In this document: one piece after another, positions 42,996-51,999 of the stretch
Position numbering within the stretch: position 1 is the first letter of the stretch
How the letters are laid out: each line of letters opens with the position of its first letter
NCBI GenBank assembly: GCA_963799065.1
Contig: CAWCVJ010000001.1
Location: forward strand, 2,108,001 to 2,172,000
Source: JAJPHW01 sp963799065
GTDB lineage: Bacteria; Acidobacteriota; Terriglobia; Terriglobales; Acidobacteriaceae
DNA: 64,000 bases
Reading direction: 5' to 3'
Position numbers and translations under genes: made by a program
Notes under the pieces: model-generated
The model's database searches: none
What the model was told of the DNA's origin: nothing
Seen by the model: the letters and a program-made list of their open reading frames with translations, nothing else

Positions 42996-44225
42996 ATGAG
43001 ACGAGTTATTCTGCTTAGTTTAGCATTCTTAATGCTGGCCTTTGACATTAGTTTGGGCCAGGTGGAAATACTCCATAGCTTTTCGGGCGGCGACGGCTTG
43101 ATTCCCCTCGATAAGTTGCTTCTTGATGAAGCTGGTAACCTCTACGGGACCGCTTCGTATGGCGGCGAATACCAATACGGCACGATTTTTGAGCTTTCTC
43201 CGAATAATGATGGGACATGGTCGGAGGCGACGCTTTACAATTTCTGCACTGACGCCAACCAATACGGAGTCTGTCTCGACGGAGCCGCCCCGACAGCGGG
43301 CCTTGTCGCCGACAACGCGGGGAACCTCTACGGAGTAACGACTCAGGGTGGGGATACGTATTGTCCCAACACGACGCAGGGTTGCGGCGTCGCATTCGAG
43401 CTTTCCCCTCCCTCCCAAGCGGGGGGCGCGTGGAGCTATAAGGTTATCTATAACTTCTGCACCGATAATCCCAGCGGACATCAGTGCGCCGACGGCGTGG
43501 CTCCTCCGGCTCCTTTAGTATTCGACAAGGCCGGTAATCTCTACGGAGCGAGCCTGGGTAATACAGTGTTCGAGCTTTCACCCGGCGCGAATGGCTGGAC
43601 GGAAGACACGCTCTACAATTTCTGCGCAACCGGATACCCCATTTGCCCGGACGGCGATTACCCCCACTCTGCCCTCACGTTCGACTCTGATGGGGATCTC
43701 TACGGCACGACTGAACGAGGCGGAAGCACGAAGTACCCGGGGGACGGTGTCATTTACAAGCTAACGCCGGGAGCAACAGGATGGTCGGAAACCGTCATTG
43801 CCAGCTTTCTGGGCGGGAAGCGAGGGGGCGGCCCAGAGGGGGCGGTCAACTTTGATGCCGAGGGAAATATATACTCCACGACGTTTGGCGGGGGAACGCA
43901 AGGGGTCGGTGGGGTATTCCGATTGTCCGCCGCCAATAGATCGGAAACCTTCGTGTCCTTTATTGAAGCCGAGGGCAACATAGGGCCCACCGCCGGAGTA
44001 CTAATCGACCCGAAAACACGGAGTCTTTATGGCACAACGTCCGGTGATATCGACGAGGAGCCCGGCACTGTATATAGAGTTTCACGTAACGGCACAGTTA
44101 CCGTTCTAGCCTCGGGCGGCAATCCCGAGGGAGCGTTAATCGCCGATAAGCACGGAAATCTATATGGCACGTACTCCACAGGCGGGCAATATGGCCTAGG
44201 TGCTGTTTTCGAGATTATTCCGTAG
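42996..44225 (+). CDS. Secreted GloVer-repeat (TIGR03803-type) protein
   Basis: A 409-residue exported protein with a signal peptide (LLSLAFLMLAFDISLG). About eight repeats carry the signature DxxGNLYGTT(S/T)xGG followed by GxVFELSP and a TLYNFC(T/A) strand, the 'choice-anchor tandem repeat GloVer' pattern that is abundant in Acidobacteria. Probably a beta-propeller at the cell surface; function unknown. The ATG at 42996 has GAGGAGG and a near-consensus promoter, so it is likely expressed. It is convergent with uvrA, 15 bases away. Confidence 0.88.
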   Translation: MRRVILLSLAFLMLAFDISLGQVEILHSFSGGDGLIPLDKLLLDEAGNLYGTASYGGEYQYGTIFELSPNNDGTWSEATLYNFCTDANQYGVCLDGAAPTAGLVADNAGNLYGVTTQGGDTYCPNTTQGCGVAFELSPPSQAGGAWSYKVIYNFCTDNPSGHQCADGVAPPAPLVFDKAGNLYGASLGNTVFELSPGANGWTEDTLYNFCATGYPICPDGDYPHSALTFDSDGDLYGTTERGGSTKYPGDGVIYKLTPGATGWSETVIASFLGGKRGGGPEGAVNFDAEGNIYSTTFGGGTQGVGGVFRLSAANRSETFVSFIEAEGNIGPTAGVLIDPKTRSLYGTTSGDIDEEPGTVYRVSRNGTVTVLASGGNPEGALIADKHGNLYGTYSTGGQYGLGAVFEIIP

Positions 44226-44240
44226 AGCAACTTGGCAAAC

Positions 44241-47024
44241 TTACGCGATGGCTTCTGGCTTGTGGAAGTATCCTGCCAGGGCTTGGCCGGTGTAGGACTT
44301 ATTTCTGGCGATCGCCTCAGGAGGGCCTTGGGCTACGAGGCGTCCGCCTTGCTCGCCGCCTTCGGGGCCGAGGTCGATGATCCAGTCGGCGTTGCGGATT
44401 ACGTCGAGATTGTGCTCGATGATGATGATGGTGTTGCCCAGGTCGGTGAGGCGATGCAGCACTTCGAGCAGCTTGCGCACGTCGTCGAAGTGCAGTCCGG
44501 TGGTGGGCTCGTCGAGCAGATAAAGAGTTTTGCCGGTCTGGCGCTTGCTGAGCTCGCGGGCGAGTTTGATGCGTTGCGCCTCGCCGCCAGAGAGCGTCAC
44601 AGCGGACTGGCCGAGATGCAGGTAGCCGAGGCCGACGTCGACCAGGGTTTGCAGCTTCACGCGCACCTGCGGAATGTTTTCGAGAATGGGTAGCGCGTCG
44701 GTGACGGGCATCTCCAGCAAGTCGGCGATGGACGCGCCCTGATAGCGCACGGCGAGGGTCTCGTGATTGTAGCGGCGTCCGTTGCAGACTTCGCATTGCA
44801 CGTAGACGTCGGGCAGAAAATTCATTTCGATGCGGCGCTGACCCTCGCCCTGGCAGGCCTCGCAGCGGCCGCCGGGCACGTTGAAGCTGAAGCGTCCGGG
44901 CTTGTAGCCGCGCTCGCGAGACTCGGGCAGCATGGCATAGAAGTCGCGAATCTGCGCGAAGACTTGCGTGTAGGTTGCGGGATTCGAACGCGGGGTGCGG
45001 CCGATGGGCGCTTGATCGATGCGAATGACTTTGTCGATCTTCTCCGCGCCGGAGATTGACTTGTGCGCGCCCGCTTCTTCGCGCGAGCGATAAAGTTTTT
45101 TGGCCAGCGCGCGATAAAGAATGTCGTTGACCAGCGTTGATTTGCCGGAGCCGGAGACTCCGGTGACGACGGTCATCACGCCGAGCGGGAAGGTGACGTC
45201 GAGGTTCTTGAGATTGTTTTCGCGCGCGCCCAGAATCGCGATGCCATCGCCGACGGCTTGGCGACGGTCGGACAACATGCCGATTTGTTTGCGTCCTGAG
45301 ATGTAGGCTCCGGTGAGCGATTCGGGGACGCGTTCGATTTCTTCCGGCGTGCCTTGCGCGACTAAGGCGCCGCCGTGGCGTCCCGCGCCGGGGCCGAGGT
45401 CGATGACGAAGTCGGCGCGGCGAATTGTCTCTTCATCGTGCTCGACCACGAGTACGGTATTGCCGAGGTCGCGCAGCTCTTCGAGCGCGTGAAGAAGACG
45501 TTCGTTGTCGCGCTGATGCAAGCCAATCGAAGGCTCGTCGAGAACATAGAGGACGCCGCGCAGCTTCGATCCGATCTGCGTAGCCAAGCGGATGCGCTGG
45601 CCTTCGCCGCCGGATAGAGTCGCGGCGGAGCGATCGAGGGAAAGATAGCCTAATCCGACGGCATCGAGGAATTGCAGGCGTTCGACGATTTCGTGCATGA
45701 GGCGTCCGGCGATGATGGCGTCGCGTCCCGTGAGATTAATCTTGCGGGCGGCTTCGAGTGAACGGGCGACCGGCAGTTCAGTGAACTCGGCGATGGACAT
45801 GCCGTTCACTTTGACTGCGAGACTCTCGCGACGCAGCCGCTGGCCTTTGCACACGGGACAGACCGAGGCGGACATGTAGTCCATGAGGTGCTCGCGATAG
45901 GTGTCGGAGCTGGACTCTTGGATGCTCTGCTTGAGATAGCCGAGGATGCCGCGAAAGCCAGTCTTGCCGCGCCCGGGCTCGCCGGAAAGCAGAAGACTTT
46001 GGTCGGCTTCGGAAAACTTCTCGAAGGGCGTGCCGAGGTCGAGGCTGTGCGCTGCGGCAACGATCTTTAGTTGGTGAATTAGATTTTGTGAGGCCGAGCC
46101 GGGGCCGAGTCCGCCTTCGAGCAGCGGCTTTGACCAGTCCGTAATGACCTTTGCAGGATCGAAATCGTATTTGCTGCCCAGGCCATGACATTCGGGACAC
46201 GCCCCGTACGCGCTGTTGAAGGAAAACGACCGTGGCTCGAGCTGTGGCACGTCGATACCGCAATCGGGGCAGGCCAGTTTCTCGGAATATAACTGCTCGT
46301 CGCCGCCGACGACTGCGACGAGGACTAATCCGCCGGCGAGCTTCATGGCGAGCGCGACTGATTGCTCAAGACGATGTGCGATGCCCGGCTTCACCAGTAG
46401 GCGGTCGATGACGACCTCGATGGTGTGATTCTTGCGCTTGTCGAGCAGACGATCTTCGTCGAGGCTGACCAGCTCTCCATCGATGCGGGCGCGGGAGAAG
46501 CCTTGTTCGACCAGCTTTTCCATTTCTTTTTTGAACTCGCCCTTTCGTCCGCGAACGATGGGCGCGAGAATCATCACCCTGTCTTCTGGAGTCAGGGCCA
46601 TGACGCGATGCACGATCTGGTCGGCGGTCTGGCGACTGATGGAGCGGCCGCAGTTGGGGCAATGCGGCATGCCGATGGAAGCATAGAGCAGGCGCAGGTA
46701 GTCGTAGATTTCGGTGATCGTTCCGACGGTCGAGCGGGGGCTGCGCGTAGTTGTCTTCTGCTCAATCGAAATCGACGGGCTCAGGCCATCGATCGAGTCG
46801 ACGTCGGGGCGCTCCATCTGATCGAGAAACTGGCGGGCGTAGGCGGAAAGCGTTTCGACATAGCGGCGCTGGCCCTCGGCATAGATGGTATCGAACGCGA
46901 GCGACGATTTTCCCGAACCGCTGAGGCCGGTGATGACGGTGAGCGTGTTGCGAGGAATTTCGACGTTAATGTTCTTGAGGTTGTGCTGGCGCGCTCCCCG
47001 GACTGAAATATTGCGAATTGCCAT
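44241..47024 (-). CDS. uvrA: UvrABC system protein A
   Basis: Damage-recognition ATPase of nucleotide excision repair. 927 residues. Two ABC modules with Walker A sites (GLSGSGKSSLAFDT near 30 and GVSGSGKSTLVND near 630), signature motifs (LSGGEGQRIRLA and LSGGEAQRIKLA), zinc-finger cysteines (CPNCGRS; CEACQGEG with CEVCNGRRY) and the UvrB-binding region. I choose the ATG at 47024 (MAIRNISVRG); the frame continues to 47138 without family-like residues. A LexA-box-like palindrome lies 74-97 bases upstream. Confidence 0.97.
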   Translation of the reverse strand: MAIRNISVRGARQHNLKNINVEIPRNTLTVITGLSGSGKSSLAFDTIYAEGQRRYVETLSAYARQFLDQMERPDVDSIDGLSPSISIEQKTTTRSPRSTVGTITEIYDYLRLLYASIGMPHCPNCGRSISRQTADQIVHRVMALTPEDRVMILAPIVRGRKGEFKKEMEKLVEQGFSRARIDGELVSLDEDRLLDKRKNHTIEVVIDRLLVKPGIAHRLEQSVALAMKLAGGLVLVAVVGGDEQLYSEKLACPDCGIDVPQLEPRSFSFNSAYGACPECHGLGSKYDFDPAKVITDWSKPLLEGGLGPGSASQNLIHQLKIVAAAHSLDLGTPFEKFSEADQSLLLSGEPGRGKTGFRGILGYLKQSIQESSSDTYREHLMDYMSASVCPVCKGQRLRRESLAVKVNGMSIAEFTELPVARSLEAARKINLTGRDAIIAGRLMHEIVERLQFLDAVGLGYLSLDRSAATLSGGEGQRIRLATQIGSKLRGVLYVLDEPSIGLHQRDNERLLHALEELRDLGNTVLVVEHDEETIRRADFVIDLGPGAGRHGGALVAQGTPEEIERVPESLTGAYISGRKQIGMLSDRRQAVGDGIAILGARENNLKNLDVTFPLGVMTVVTGVSGSGKSTLVNDILYRALAKKLYRSREEAGAHKSISGAEKIDKVIRIDQAPIGRTPRSNPATYTQVFAQIRDFYAMLPESRERGYKPGRFSFNVPGGRCEACQGEGQRRIEMNFLPDVYVQCEVCNGRRYNHETLAVRYQGASIADLLEMPVTDALPILENIPQVRVKLQTLVDVGLGYLHLGQSAVTLSGGEAQRIKLARELSKRQTGKTLYLLDEPTTGLHFDDVRKLLEVLHRLTDLGNTIIIIEHNLDVIRNADWIIDLGPEGGEQGGRLVAQGPPEAIARNKSYTGQALAGYFHKPEAIA

Positions 47025-47097
47025 AATTGAACGACCCAGCCATTTACAGGGAAAACGCCGCGAAAACCGGTAATTGGTACTTCCGTAATTGGACGCG

Positions 47098-47121
47098 CCC
47101 ACTGTTATGTCCCACAGTGGG
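47098..47121 (-). promoter_or_regulatory. LexA (SOS) box-like palindrome upstream of uvrA
   Basis: CCCACTGT-TATGTCCC-ACAGTGGG, a perfect eight-plus-eight inverted repeat with an eight-base spacer. It contains CTGT-N8-ACAG, the core of the gammaproteobacterial LexA site. It lies 74 bases upstream of the uvrA ATG, in the 232-base gap to the divergent small gene. Which LexA motif this phylum uses is not known to me. Confidence 0.6.
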
Positions 47122-47256
47122 AGAGGACAATTTCCCAACAGTATCTTAGTTGTTAATAGGGAAACGCGTCAAAGCCGGGTAGATTCAAAGTCACAGGATT
47201 GCATCTAAAAGCGGCGAACGAGTTAAACCATTTCTTGAGGGAAAGCGGGAACTGAC

Positions 47257-47442
47257 GTGAGCGGTCTTATCGTAGCACTGGTTATCTCTTTTACGGCAGT
47301 TTCGGTTGTCGCTCTGGGCGTGGCGGCCGCTTACTTCCTGATCGCAGGCATCTTGCAAGGATTCTCTTACTTCTCGAAACCCCAGCCTAAGCATGGACTG
47401 AGAGTTGTCGCGGCGCGAGCGGCTCACGCGGGCGGAAACTAA
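47257..47442 (+). CDS. Small single-helix membrane protein, unknown
   Basis: A 61-residue product starting at GTG 47257. One strongly hydrophobic helix (about residues 4-33, VALVISFTAVSVVALGVAAAYFL) is followed by a basic tail (KPQPKHGLRVVAARAA). A GCGGGA stretch lies about seven bases upstream. It is divergent from uvrA and convergent with the STN-domain gene, separated from it by four bases. I recognise no family; the even hydrophobic helix and isolated position make a real gene likely but not certain. Confidence 0.45.
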   Translation: MSGLIVALVISFTAVSVVALGVAAAYFLIAGILQGFSYFSKPQPKHGLRVVAARAAHAGGN

Positions 47443-47446
47443 GTCT

Positions 47447-48298
47447 TTACTGTTCGGGTTGCGGAGCCTGAACCGGCGTTCCTGGAAAGAATCCCTGATT
47501 CCCATTCTGCTGCTGCCGCTGCTGCAAATCCTGCAATAACTGCTGCGGCGACCTCACCCCCGGCGGCTGACCTGGCGTAAAGGGCGTCGCCTGATCGTTA
47601 TTTTGATCCTGACTCTGAGCCTGCTCCGGTGACGGTTGCGCGTCTGGTCCGGGAATATCATCGGCGGGAGCTTCGGCTTCCTGCATATCCAGCCCTTGCG
47701 TTTCCTCGCCATTGCTGGCGGATTGCGGAGGCGGCGCTGCTGAACTGGGTTGCACCGATGCTACTTCCGAACCATTCCGAGTCATCAGGATCACATGATC
47801 GAGTTCATCGGGATTCGAAGCCGATCCCTCCAGCACGTAGTTGTAACGGGTTCCGTTAAGCAGGGATGCCAACACCTGCTGGGCGGGTCCGGGGCCGAGA
47901 TTGGTCACGACTCGTTCCGTTGCGTTGCTGGGGATGTCAATGGTCGCGCCCGTCTGGGTTCGAACCGCCCGCAGGATTTCCGCTAACGTCGAATTCTGCG
48001 CCGCGATCGTCAGTTCCCCGTTGCGAAACGTAACTTGAGGCGGCGAGGTCGGCTGCTGTATGAGGGTTAAAGGAGTATCTGCAACACTCGGAGCGACCAC
48101 CGGCACCGACGCTTGCGGCGCAGGAGCAGGCGGAGAGGAGCGGGAAAACTGGGGCAGCGGACGTGGCTGATAACCCGGTGGCAGAGGTTGTCGAGGATGC
48201 ATCCCTGGACCCGCAACCTGCGCCCTGCCCGAGCTTGAGAGCAGGAGCACATAGAGAATCAACGCGAACCCGAAACCCGAATTGTAGGTTGGCCGCAT
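47447..48298 (-). CDS. Exported protein with STN (secretin/TonB short N-terminal) domain
   Basis: About 283 residues with a signal peptide (FGFALILYVLLLSSSGRAQ) and long Pro/Gln-rich low-complexity regions. A single folded region in the middle carries the STN pattern: STLAEILRAVRTQTGATIDIP, then PAQQVLASLLNGTRYNYVLEG. STN domains are normally at the start of secretins and TonB receptors; here it stands alone, so this may be a periplasmic adaptor. The ATG at 48298 gives a normal signal peptide length; an in-frame ATG at 48340 is possible. Confidence 0.75.
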   Translation of the reverse strand: MRPTYNSGFGFALILYVLLLSSSGRAQVAGPGMHPRQPLPPGYQPRPLPQFSRSSPPAPAPQASVPVVAPSVADTPLTLIQQPTSPPQVTFRNGELTIAAQNSTLAEILRAVRTQTGATIDIPSNATERVVTNLGPGPAQQVLASLLNGTRYNYVLEGSASNPDELDHVILMTRNGSEVASVQPSSAAPPPQSASNGEETQGLDMQEAEAPADDIPGPDAQPSPEQAQSQDQNNDQATPFTPGQPPGVRSPQQLLQDLQQRQQQNGNQGFFPGTPVQAPQPEQ

Positions 48299-48466
48299 TG
48301 ATTGGGTACTCGCTAACTTAGAACGCGCGCGCGGAGACATCTTGCGCCGTCGCTTTTACTTAGCCAAATGGTAGCACTGAGGCGACCCTTGGGCCAGTCA
48401 GAGACCCACCCGCGCGGCGAAAATAAATCGTTAAACCGGCAGCGGTAACGAACCAGGGGTGCAGTT

Positions 48467-49462
48467 TCACTGCCGCGGCGCGAAGTATCCCCGACGTGAT
48501 CGTATCTGGAGTGCCTTTTTCAACGCAGAGATTTCGATGGACCGATAGCGTCCATCAGCTTCGAAATCGGCTGGATGATAGGAAATGACGTATTGGCTGC
48601 GAAGTTCTTCCGCAATGGCGGCAAATGAGTTTTTGATGTCCTTCGATTTGTAAGGGAAGAAGGCACGGCCACCCGTGGAGTCGGCAATTTGCTGAAGAAC
48701 TTTATCGCCCCGCAACACTAAGCCGCTGTCATCGGTTGAGATGGCATAGATAGTGACTTCGGCGCGTTGAGCCATTTCGATGGCCTGGCTGCGGGTGACC
48801 TGGCTTTGATTGTCTTCGCCGTCGCTCAGAATGACTAAGGCACGCCGGGCAGGGGTGGCATCCTCAGTGGCTGCAAGCTTATCCTTGCAAGAGGAATAAA
48901 TCGCGTCATAAAGGGCGGTTCCGCCCCCCTCCCGCAAGCGCTGGACGCCCACTTCTAGAAGCTTCGCATCGCCGGTAAAGTCCTGCCCGAGTTGAGGGTG
49001 CGTGCTGAATCCCATGACGAAGGCTTCGTCATCTTTTGGCCGCAGCGTCTGTTGCAGGAAGTCAATTGCGGCTCGTTGCTCGAAATCGAAGCGTCCATGG
49101 ACAGAGCCACTGGTGTCGATCAACAATCCCAGTCGCAGGGGTAAATTGGTCTCTCGTCGGAAATCGCTCACGGCTTGGGGCGGTTTATTGTCGTCCCGAA
49201 TGACAAAATCATTTTCGTTCAGGTTGCGGACGAATTTGCCATGCCGGTCAGTCGCGGTAAACAATACGTGAACTTCGGAGACGCGCTTTTTGATGGTAAG
49301 GATCGAGTCGTTGCTGTTATCAGTCTCCGCGCTTCCTGTAGTTGTGACGGGTGGAGCGAATGCCTTGGCATAGGAAGGCATCCCCACGGCGAACTGCTGC
49401 GCAGCACACGCTTCCACCAGCAGCGAGGTACAAAATACCAGAATTATGTACTTAATCCTCAT
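48467..49462 (-). CDS. VWFA-related exported protein (Acidobacteria TIGR03436 type)
   Basis: A 331-residue exported protein (signal region ILVFCTSLLVEACAAQ). A short strand domain (VLFTATDRHGKFVRNLNENDF) precedes a von Willebrand A domain whose MIDAS is intact (LLIDTSGSVHG, GGTALYDAIY, ILSDGEDNQS). It ends with YHPADFEADGRYRSIEI and SRRGYFAP, the closing motif of the Acidobacteria VWFA-related family. These proteins occur in many copies in that phylum and their ligands are unknown. The Cys near residue 19 could be a lipobox, but the context (VEACAAQ) is not ideal. Confidence 0.9.
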   Translation of the reverse strand: MRIKYIILVFCTSLLVEACAAQQFAVGMPSYAKAFAPPVTTTGSAETDNSNDSILTIKKRVSEVHVLFTATDRHGKFVRNLNENDFVIRDDNKPPQAVSDFRRETNLPLRLGLLIDTSGSVHGRFDFEQRAAIDFLQQTLRPKDDEAFVMGFSTHPQLGQDFTGDAKLLEVGVQRLREGGGTALYDAIYSSCKDKLAATEDATPARRALVILSDGEDNQSQVTRSQAIEMAQRAEVTIYAISTDDSGLVLRGDKVLQQIADSTGGRAFFPYKSKDIKNSFAAIAEELRSQYVISYHPADFEADGRYRSIEISALKKALQIRSRRGYFAPRQ

Positions 49463-49678
49463 CGCACTCCAGTAAATCCGTCTAAGCGCATGTTCCCTAC
49501 CGTTATCCTTGATAGTAAGGATGCACGTCGGCTGCCGAAATCGGCTTAGACTCCCGCCGAATAAAGATCAGGGCGATACTCTCTTGACTGTAGGCAAGCC
49601 TTGGACTCCTGCCAAGTTACAAAAGGTGCACCCGAATAGGCGTGGCTCGGGCGCTATGATGAAGGGGAGTGGATCAAA

Positions 49679-50257
49679 ATGAAGTCCGACCTTCCCCGCT
49701 GCCCATGGCCGAGCAACGACCTCGCCGTCGCGTATCACGATGAAGAATGGGGTACTCCAATCCACGACGACCGTTTACTCTTTGAGTTCCTTATTCTCGA
49801 AGGGGCGCAGGCGGGATTGAGCTGGGACACGGTCCTGGCCAAGCGCGAACATTATCGCAAAGCCTTCGCCGGGTTCGACCCGGCACGGGTCGCGCGCTTC
49901 GACCAGCGCAAAATATCTTCCCTGCTGAGCAACAAAGGACTCATTCGCAATCGGCTGAAAATGCACTCAGCGGTACGAAACGCGCGTGCGTTTCTTGAGT
50001 TACAACGAGAGTTTGGATGCTTCGACACCTACATCTGGACTTTCGTCGACGGCAAACCTCTCATCCATCGCTGGGCCAAGCGCGGGCAGGTTCCCGCCCA
50101 GACTGCGATCTCCGACGCCATGAGCAAAGATCTCAAGAAACGCGGATTCAACTTCGTGGGATCGACGATTTGTTATGCCTTCATGCAGGCGACAGGAATG
50201 GTCAACGATCACCTCACGACCTGCTTTCGTCACCCCAATTACAGAGCGAAGCAGTAG
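49679..50257 (+). CDS. tag: DNA-3-methyladenine glycosylase I
   Basis: Removes 3-methyladenine from alkylated DNA. The 192-residue length is typical. The family signature is clear: CPWPSNDLAVAYHDEEWG at the N-terminus (zinc Cys and His), LILEGAQAGLSWDTVL, and the closing zinc ligands in HLTTCFRHPNY. The ATG at 49679 is preceded by AAGGGGAG. It stands alone between the VWFA gene (divergent) and the Nudix gene. The 216-base gap upstream holds no clear promoter. Confidence 0.95.
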   Translation: MKSDLPRCPWPSNDLAVAYHDEEWGTPIHDDRLLFEFLILEGAQAGLSWDTVLAKREHYRKAFAGFDPARVARFDQRKISSLLSNKGLIRNRLKMHSAVRNARAFLELQREFGCFDTYIWTFVDGKPLIHRWAKRGQVPAQTAISDAMSKDLKKRGFNFVGSTICYAFMQATGMVNDHLTTCFRHPNYRAKQ

Positions 50258-50391
50258 CATTCGCCGTTTCGGAAACTTAACCGTCTGCCCGATGCCTCAC
50301 TTCTGCGGCGTTAGCCTCCCCGTGACCTAAGTAACCACTCAGTACCTGATTTTTTTAGGATTTAACCAGCGCGAAACATGTCTGCACTACT

Positions 50392-50907
50392 ATGAAGCAG
50401 GTTTCGGGGATTCGCCATCCAATGGGGGCTTCACGGTTTCTGCGATTTGCGCTGCCTATGCAAGTAGCTGCGGTGTGCTATCGCCGTCGCCGCCAGTCCA
50501 TCGAATTCCTTCTGGTGCAGTCCAGTAACGGGGGCAAATGGACATTCCCCAAGGGCGCGCCGATGCGCTCCTTCTCGCACAGCCAATCGGCGCAGAAAGA
50601 GGCGTCGGAGGAAGCCGGTGTGCGTGGACGCATCGAGCCCCGGCACTTCCATCTTTATTTGCACTCGAAAGGCGTCTTCTGGAAGCCCCCCGGGGTTCGC
50701 GAATATGTGGTCAAGGCCTTCCTCATGGAAATCGAAGAAGAGGGACTGGCGCATGAAGCCGATCGCAATCCAACGTGGTTCCTCGCCGACAACGCCCGCC
50801 AGATTCTCGCCAAAGGCCGCGAGGTTAAGTACGCCGCGGAGATTCAATCGGTGATTGATCGCGCGATTGAGCAATTGGGCGTGGGACGCGCCGTGACGGC
50901 GCACTAA
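50392..50907 (+). CDS. Nudix hydrolase with altered Nudix box
   Basis: A 171-residue Nudix fold protein. The sheet and helix order fits (VQSSNGGKWTFPKGAPM, then the Nudix helix SAQKEASEEAGV). The box departs from GX5EX7REUXEEXGU: the first Glu is Phe and the Arg is Lys, while the EExG metal site is kept. It resembles DIPP/Ap4A-type Nudix proteins by size. The activity may be intact since the EE pair is the main metal site. Substrate unknown. Confidence 0.82.
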   Translation: MKQVSGIRHPMGASRFLRFALPMQVAAVCYRRRRQSIEFLLVQSSNGGKWTFPKGAPMRSFSHSQSAQKEASEEAGVRGRIEPRHFHLYLHSKGVFWKPPGVREYVVKAFLMEIEEEGLAHEADRNPTWFLADNARQILAKGREVKYAAEIQSVIDRAIEQLGVGRAVTAH

Positions 50908-50963
50908 TCAGCGCAAGCTGCGACGATCTGCTCCCCCTGCCGGTCCAACCAGAATCCTGATAC

Positions 50964-50995
50964 CAAAAAAACCCTCTCCCACCGGGGGAGAGGGT
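50964..50995 (-). terminator. Intrinsic terminator for the minus strand
   Basis: Perfect ten-base stem (50986-50995 pairing with 50971-50980, five-base loop), followed in the minus direction by seven U residues (50964-50970). It lies 20 bases after the stop of the phosphoesterase pseudogene. Confidence 0.9.
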
Positions 50996-51015
50996 CTGTG
51001 CAATGGAAGCGTGAT

Positions 51016-51885
51016 TTAGTCGTCCAGGTCAGTTTTGGACGGTGCAGCGCGGTTGAAGTCGCTGGCGGGGCGAACCGTGTTCTCGCCAGGATAGGGGCGG
51101 GTAAACCCGGTTGCTTCGTACCAGTTGAAGTGGTTGACGGTGTCCGTGTCTTCGGAGTCTGGCTTTTGCTGTTTGCCGGCGAAGATCTCGGCCTTCTTTG
51201 CCATCCAACCAGCCCGCAGAGCCTGAAGGGCGGAGCTTTCCTTCGGGATCGGGATCGACTTCGCCTTAGATTGTCCCTTCGAGCGGCGCGCAGAACACGA
51301 GGGCGGAAGGGTCTGAGTCGGAGTCTGGGTAACGCCCGTGTTCAGCGCGATTGCGGTGGGCACGTGCGTCCAGGGCAGGAAGTTGTGTTCTGGAGGGCAA
51401 TCGAGGAAGAGTGTGCCCATCGGCGAGGCCACGAGGTCGAACTGGTTCATGGGTTGAATGCCGAGGATTTGTTCGATCATGCGAGTCATGTTGACCTGGG
51501 TGTAGAAGGTACCGTCTTCGTACGGTCCATCGCCACTCGACTGGATGACGTAAGGGCTGATGACATAGCCAGGGCTGCGGTGCCCGTCGACGTGGTCGAC
51601 GCCGTTTTGCGCGTCATCTCCTCTACGAAGATCGCTGAGGTGGACCAAATCGAGCTGTGGCTGATGGCGTCGACATAGCGGCCCAGGGCCAGGTCGTTAT
51701 CCGCCTGCATGGCATGCCCGGCCGGCGGCGGTGTGGTCGGAACTGATCCACAAGAGCTCCAACTGGGGTACCTTGTTGCCGGCCAAGTCGTTGGCGAAGT
51801 CCTGTGACCAGATGTCGTAGCGGAACTGGTCAGGGATGCCTAAGTCGAATTGCGGGTAGGTCTGGATCGTGTTGCTCATGGTCAT
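51016..51885 (-). pseudogene. Phosphoesterase-family gene, truncated and twice frameshifted
   Basis: Three minus-strand frames together spell the C-terminal half of a PF04185-type phosphoesterase. Segment 1 (51885 to about 51735) has FDLGIPDQFRYDIW and LLWISSDHT. Segment 2 (about 51735-51605) has ADNDLALGRYVDAISHSSIW and IFVEE. Segment 3 (about 51605-51016) has DDAQNGVDHVDGHRSPGYVISPYV and runs to the stop. A one-base shift near 51735 and a two-base insertion (GA) near 51610 break the frame. The N-terminal half is missing and engB lies just upstream on the other strand. Sequencing error is possible for one indel, less so for both plus truncation. Confidence 0.8.
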
Positions 51886-51999
51886 CGCTAACGGCTGACG
51901 CCATCATGACGGCGAGATTACATTTTTGCCATGTTGGGGAAGATGCGGTGAACGAGGCGCCGCATTTGACAAACTCAGTCTGGACAAGCGGGCCGGTGC

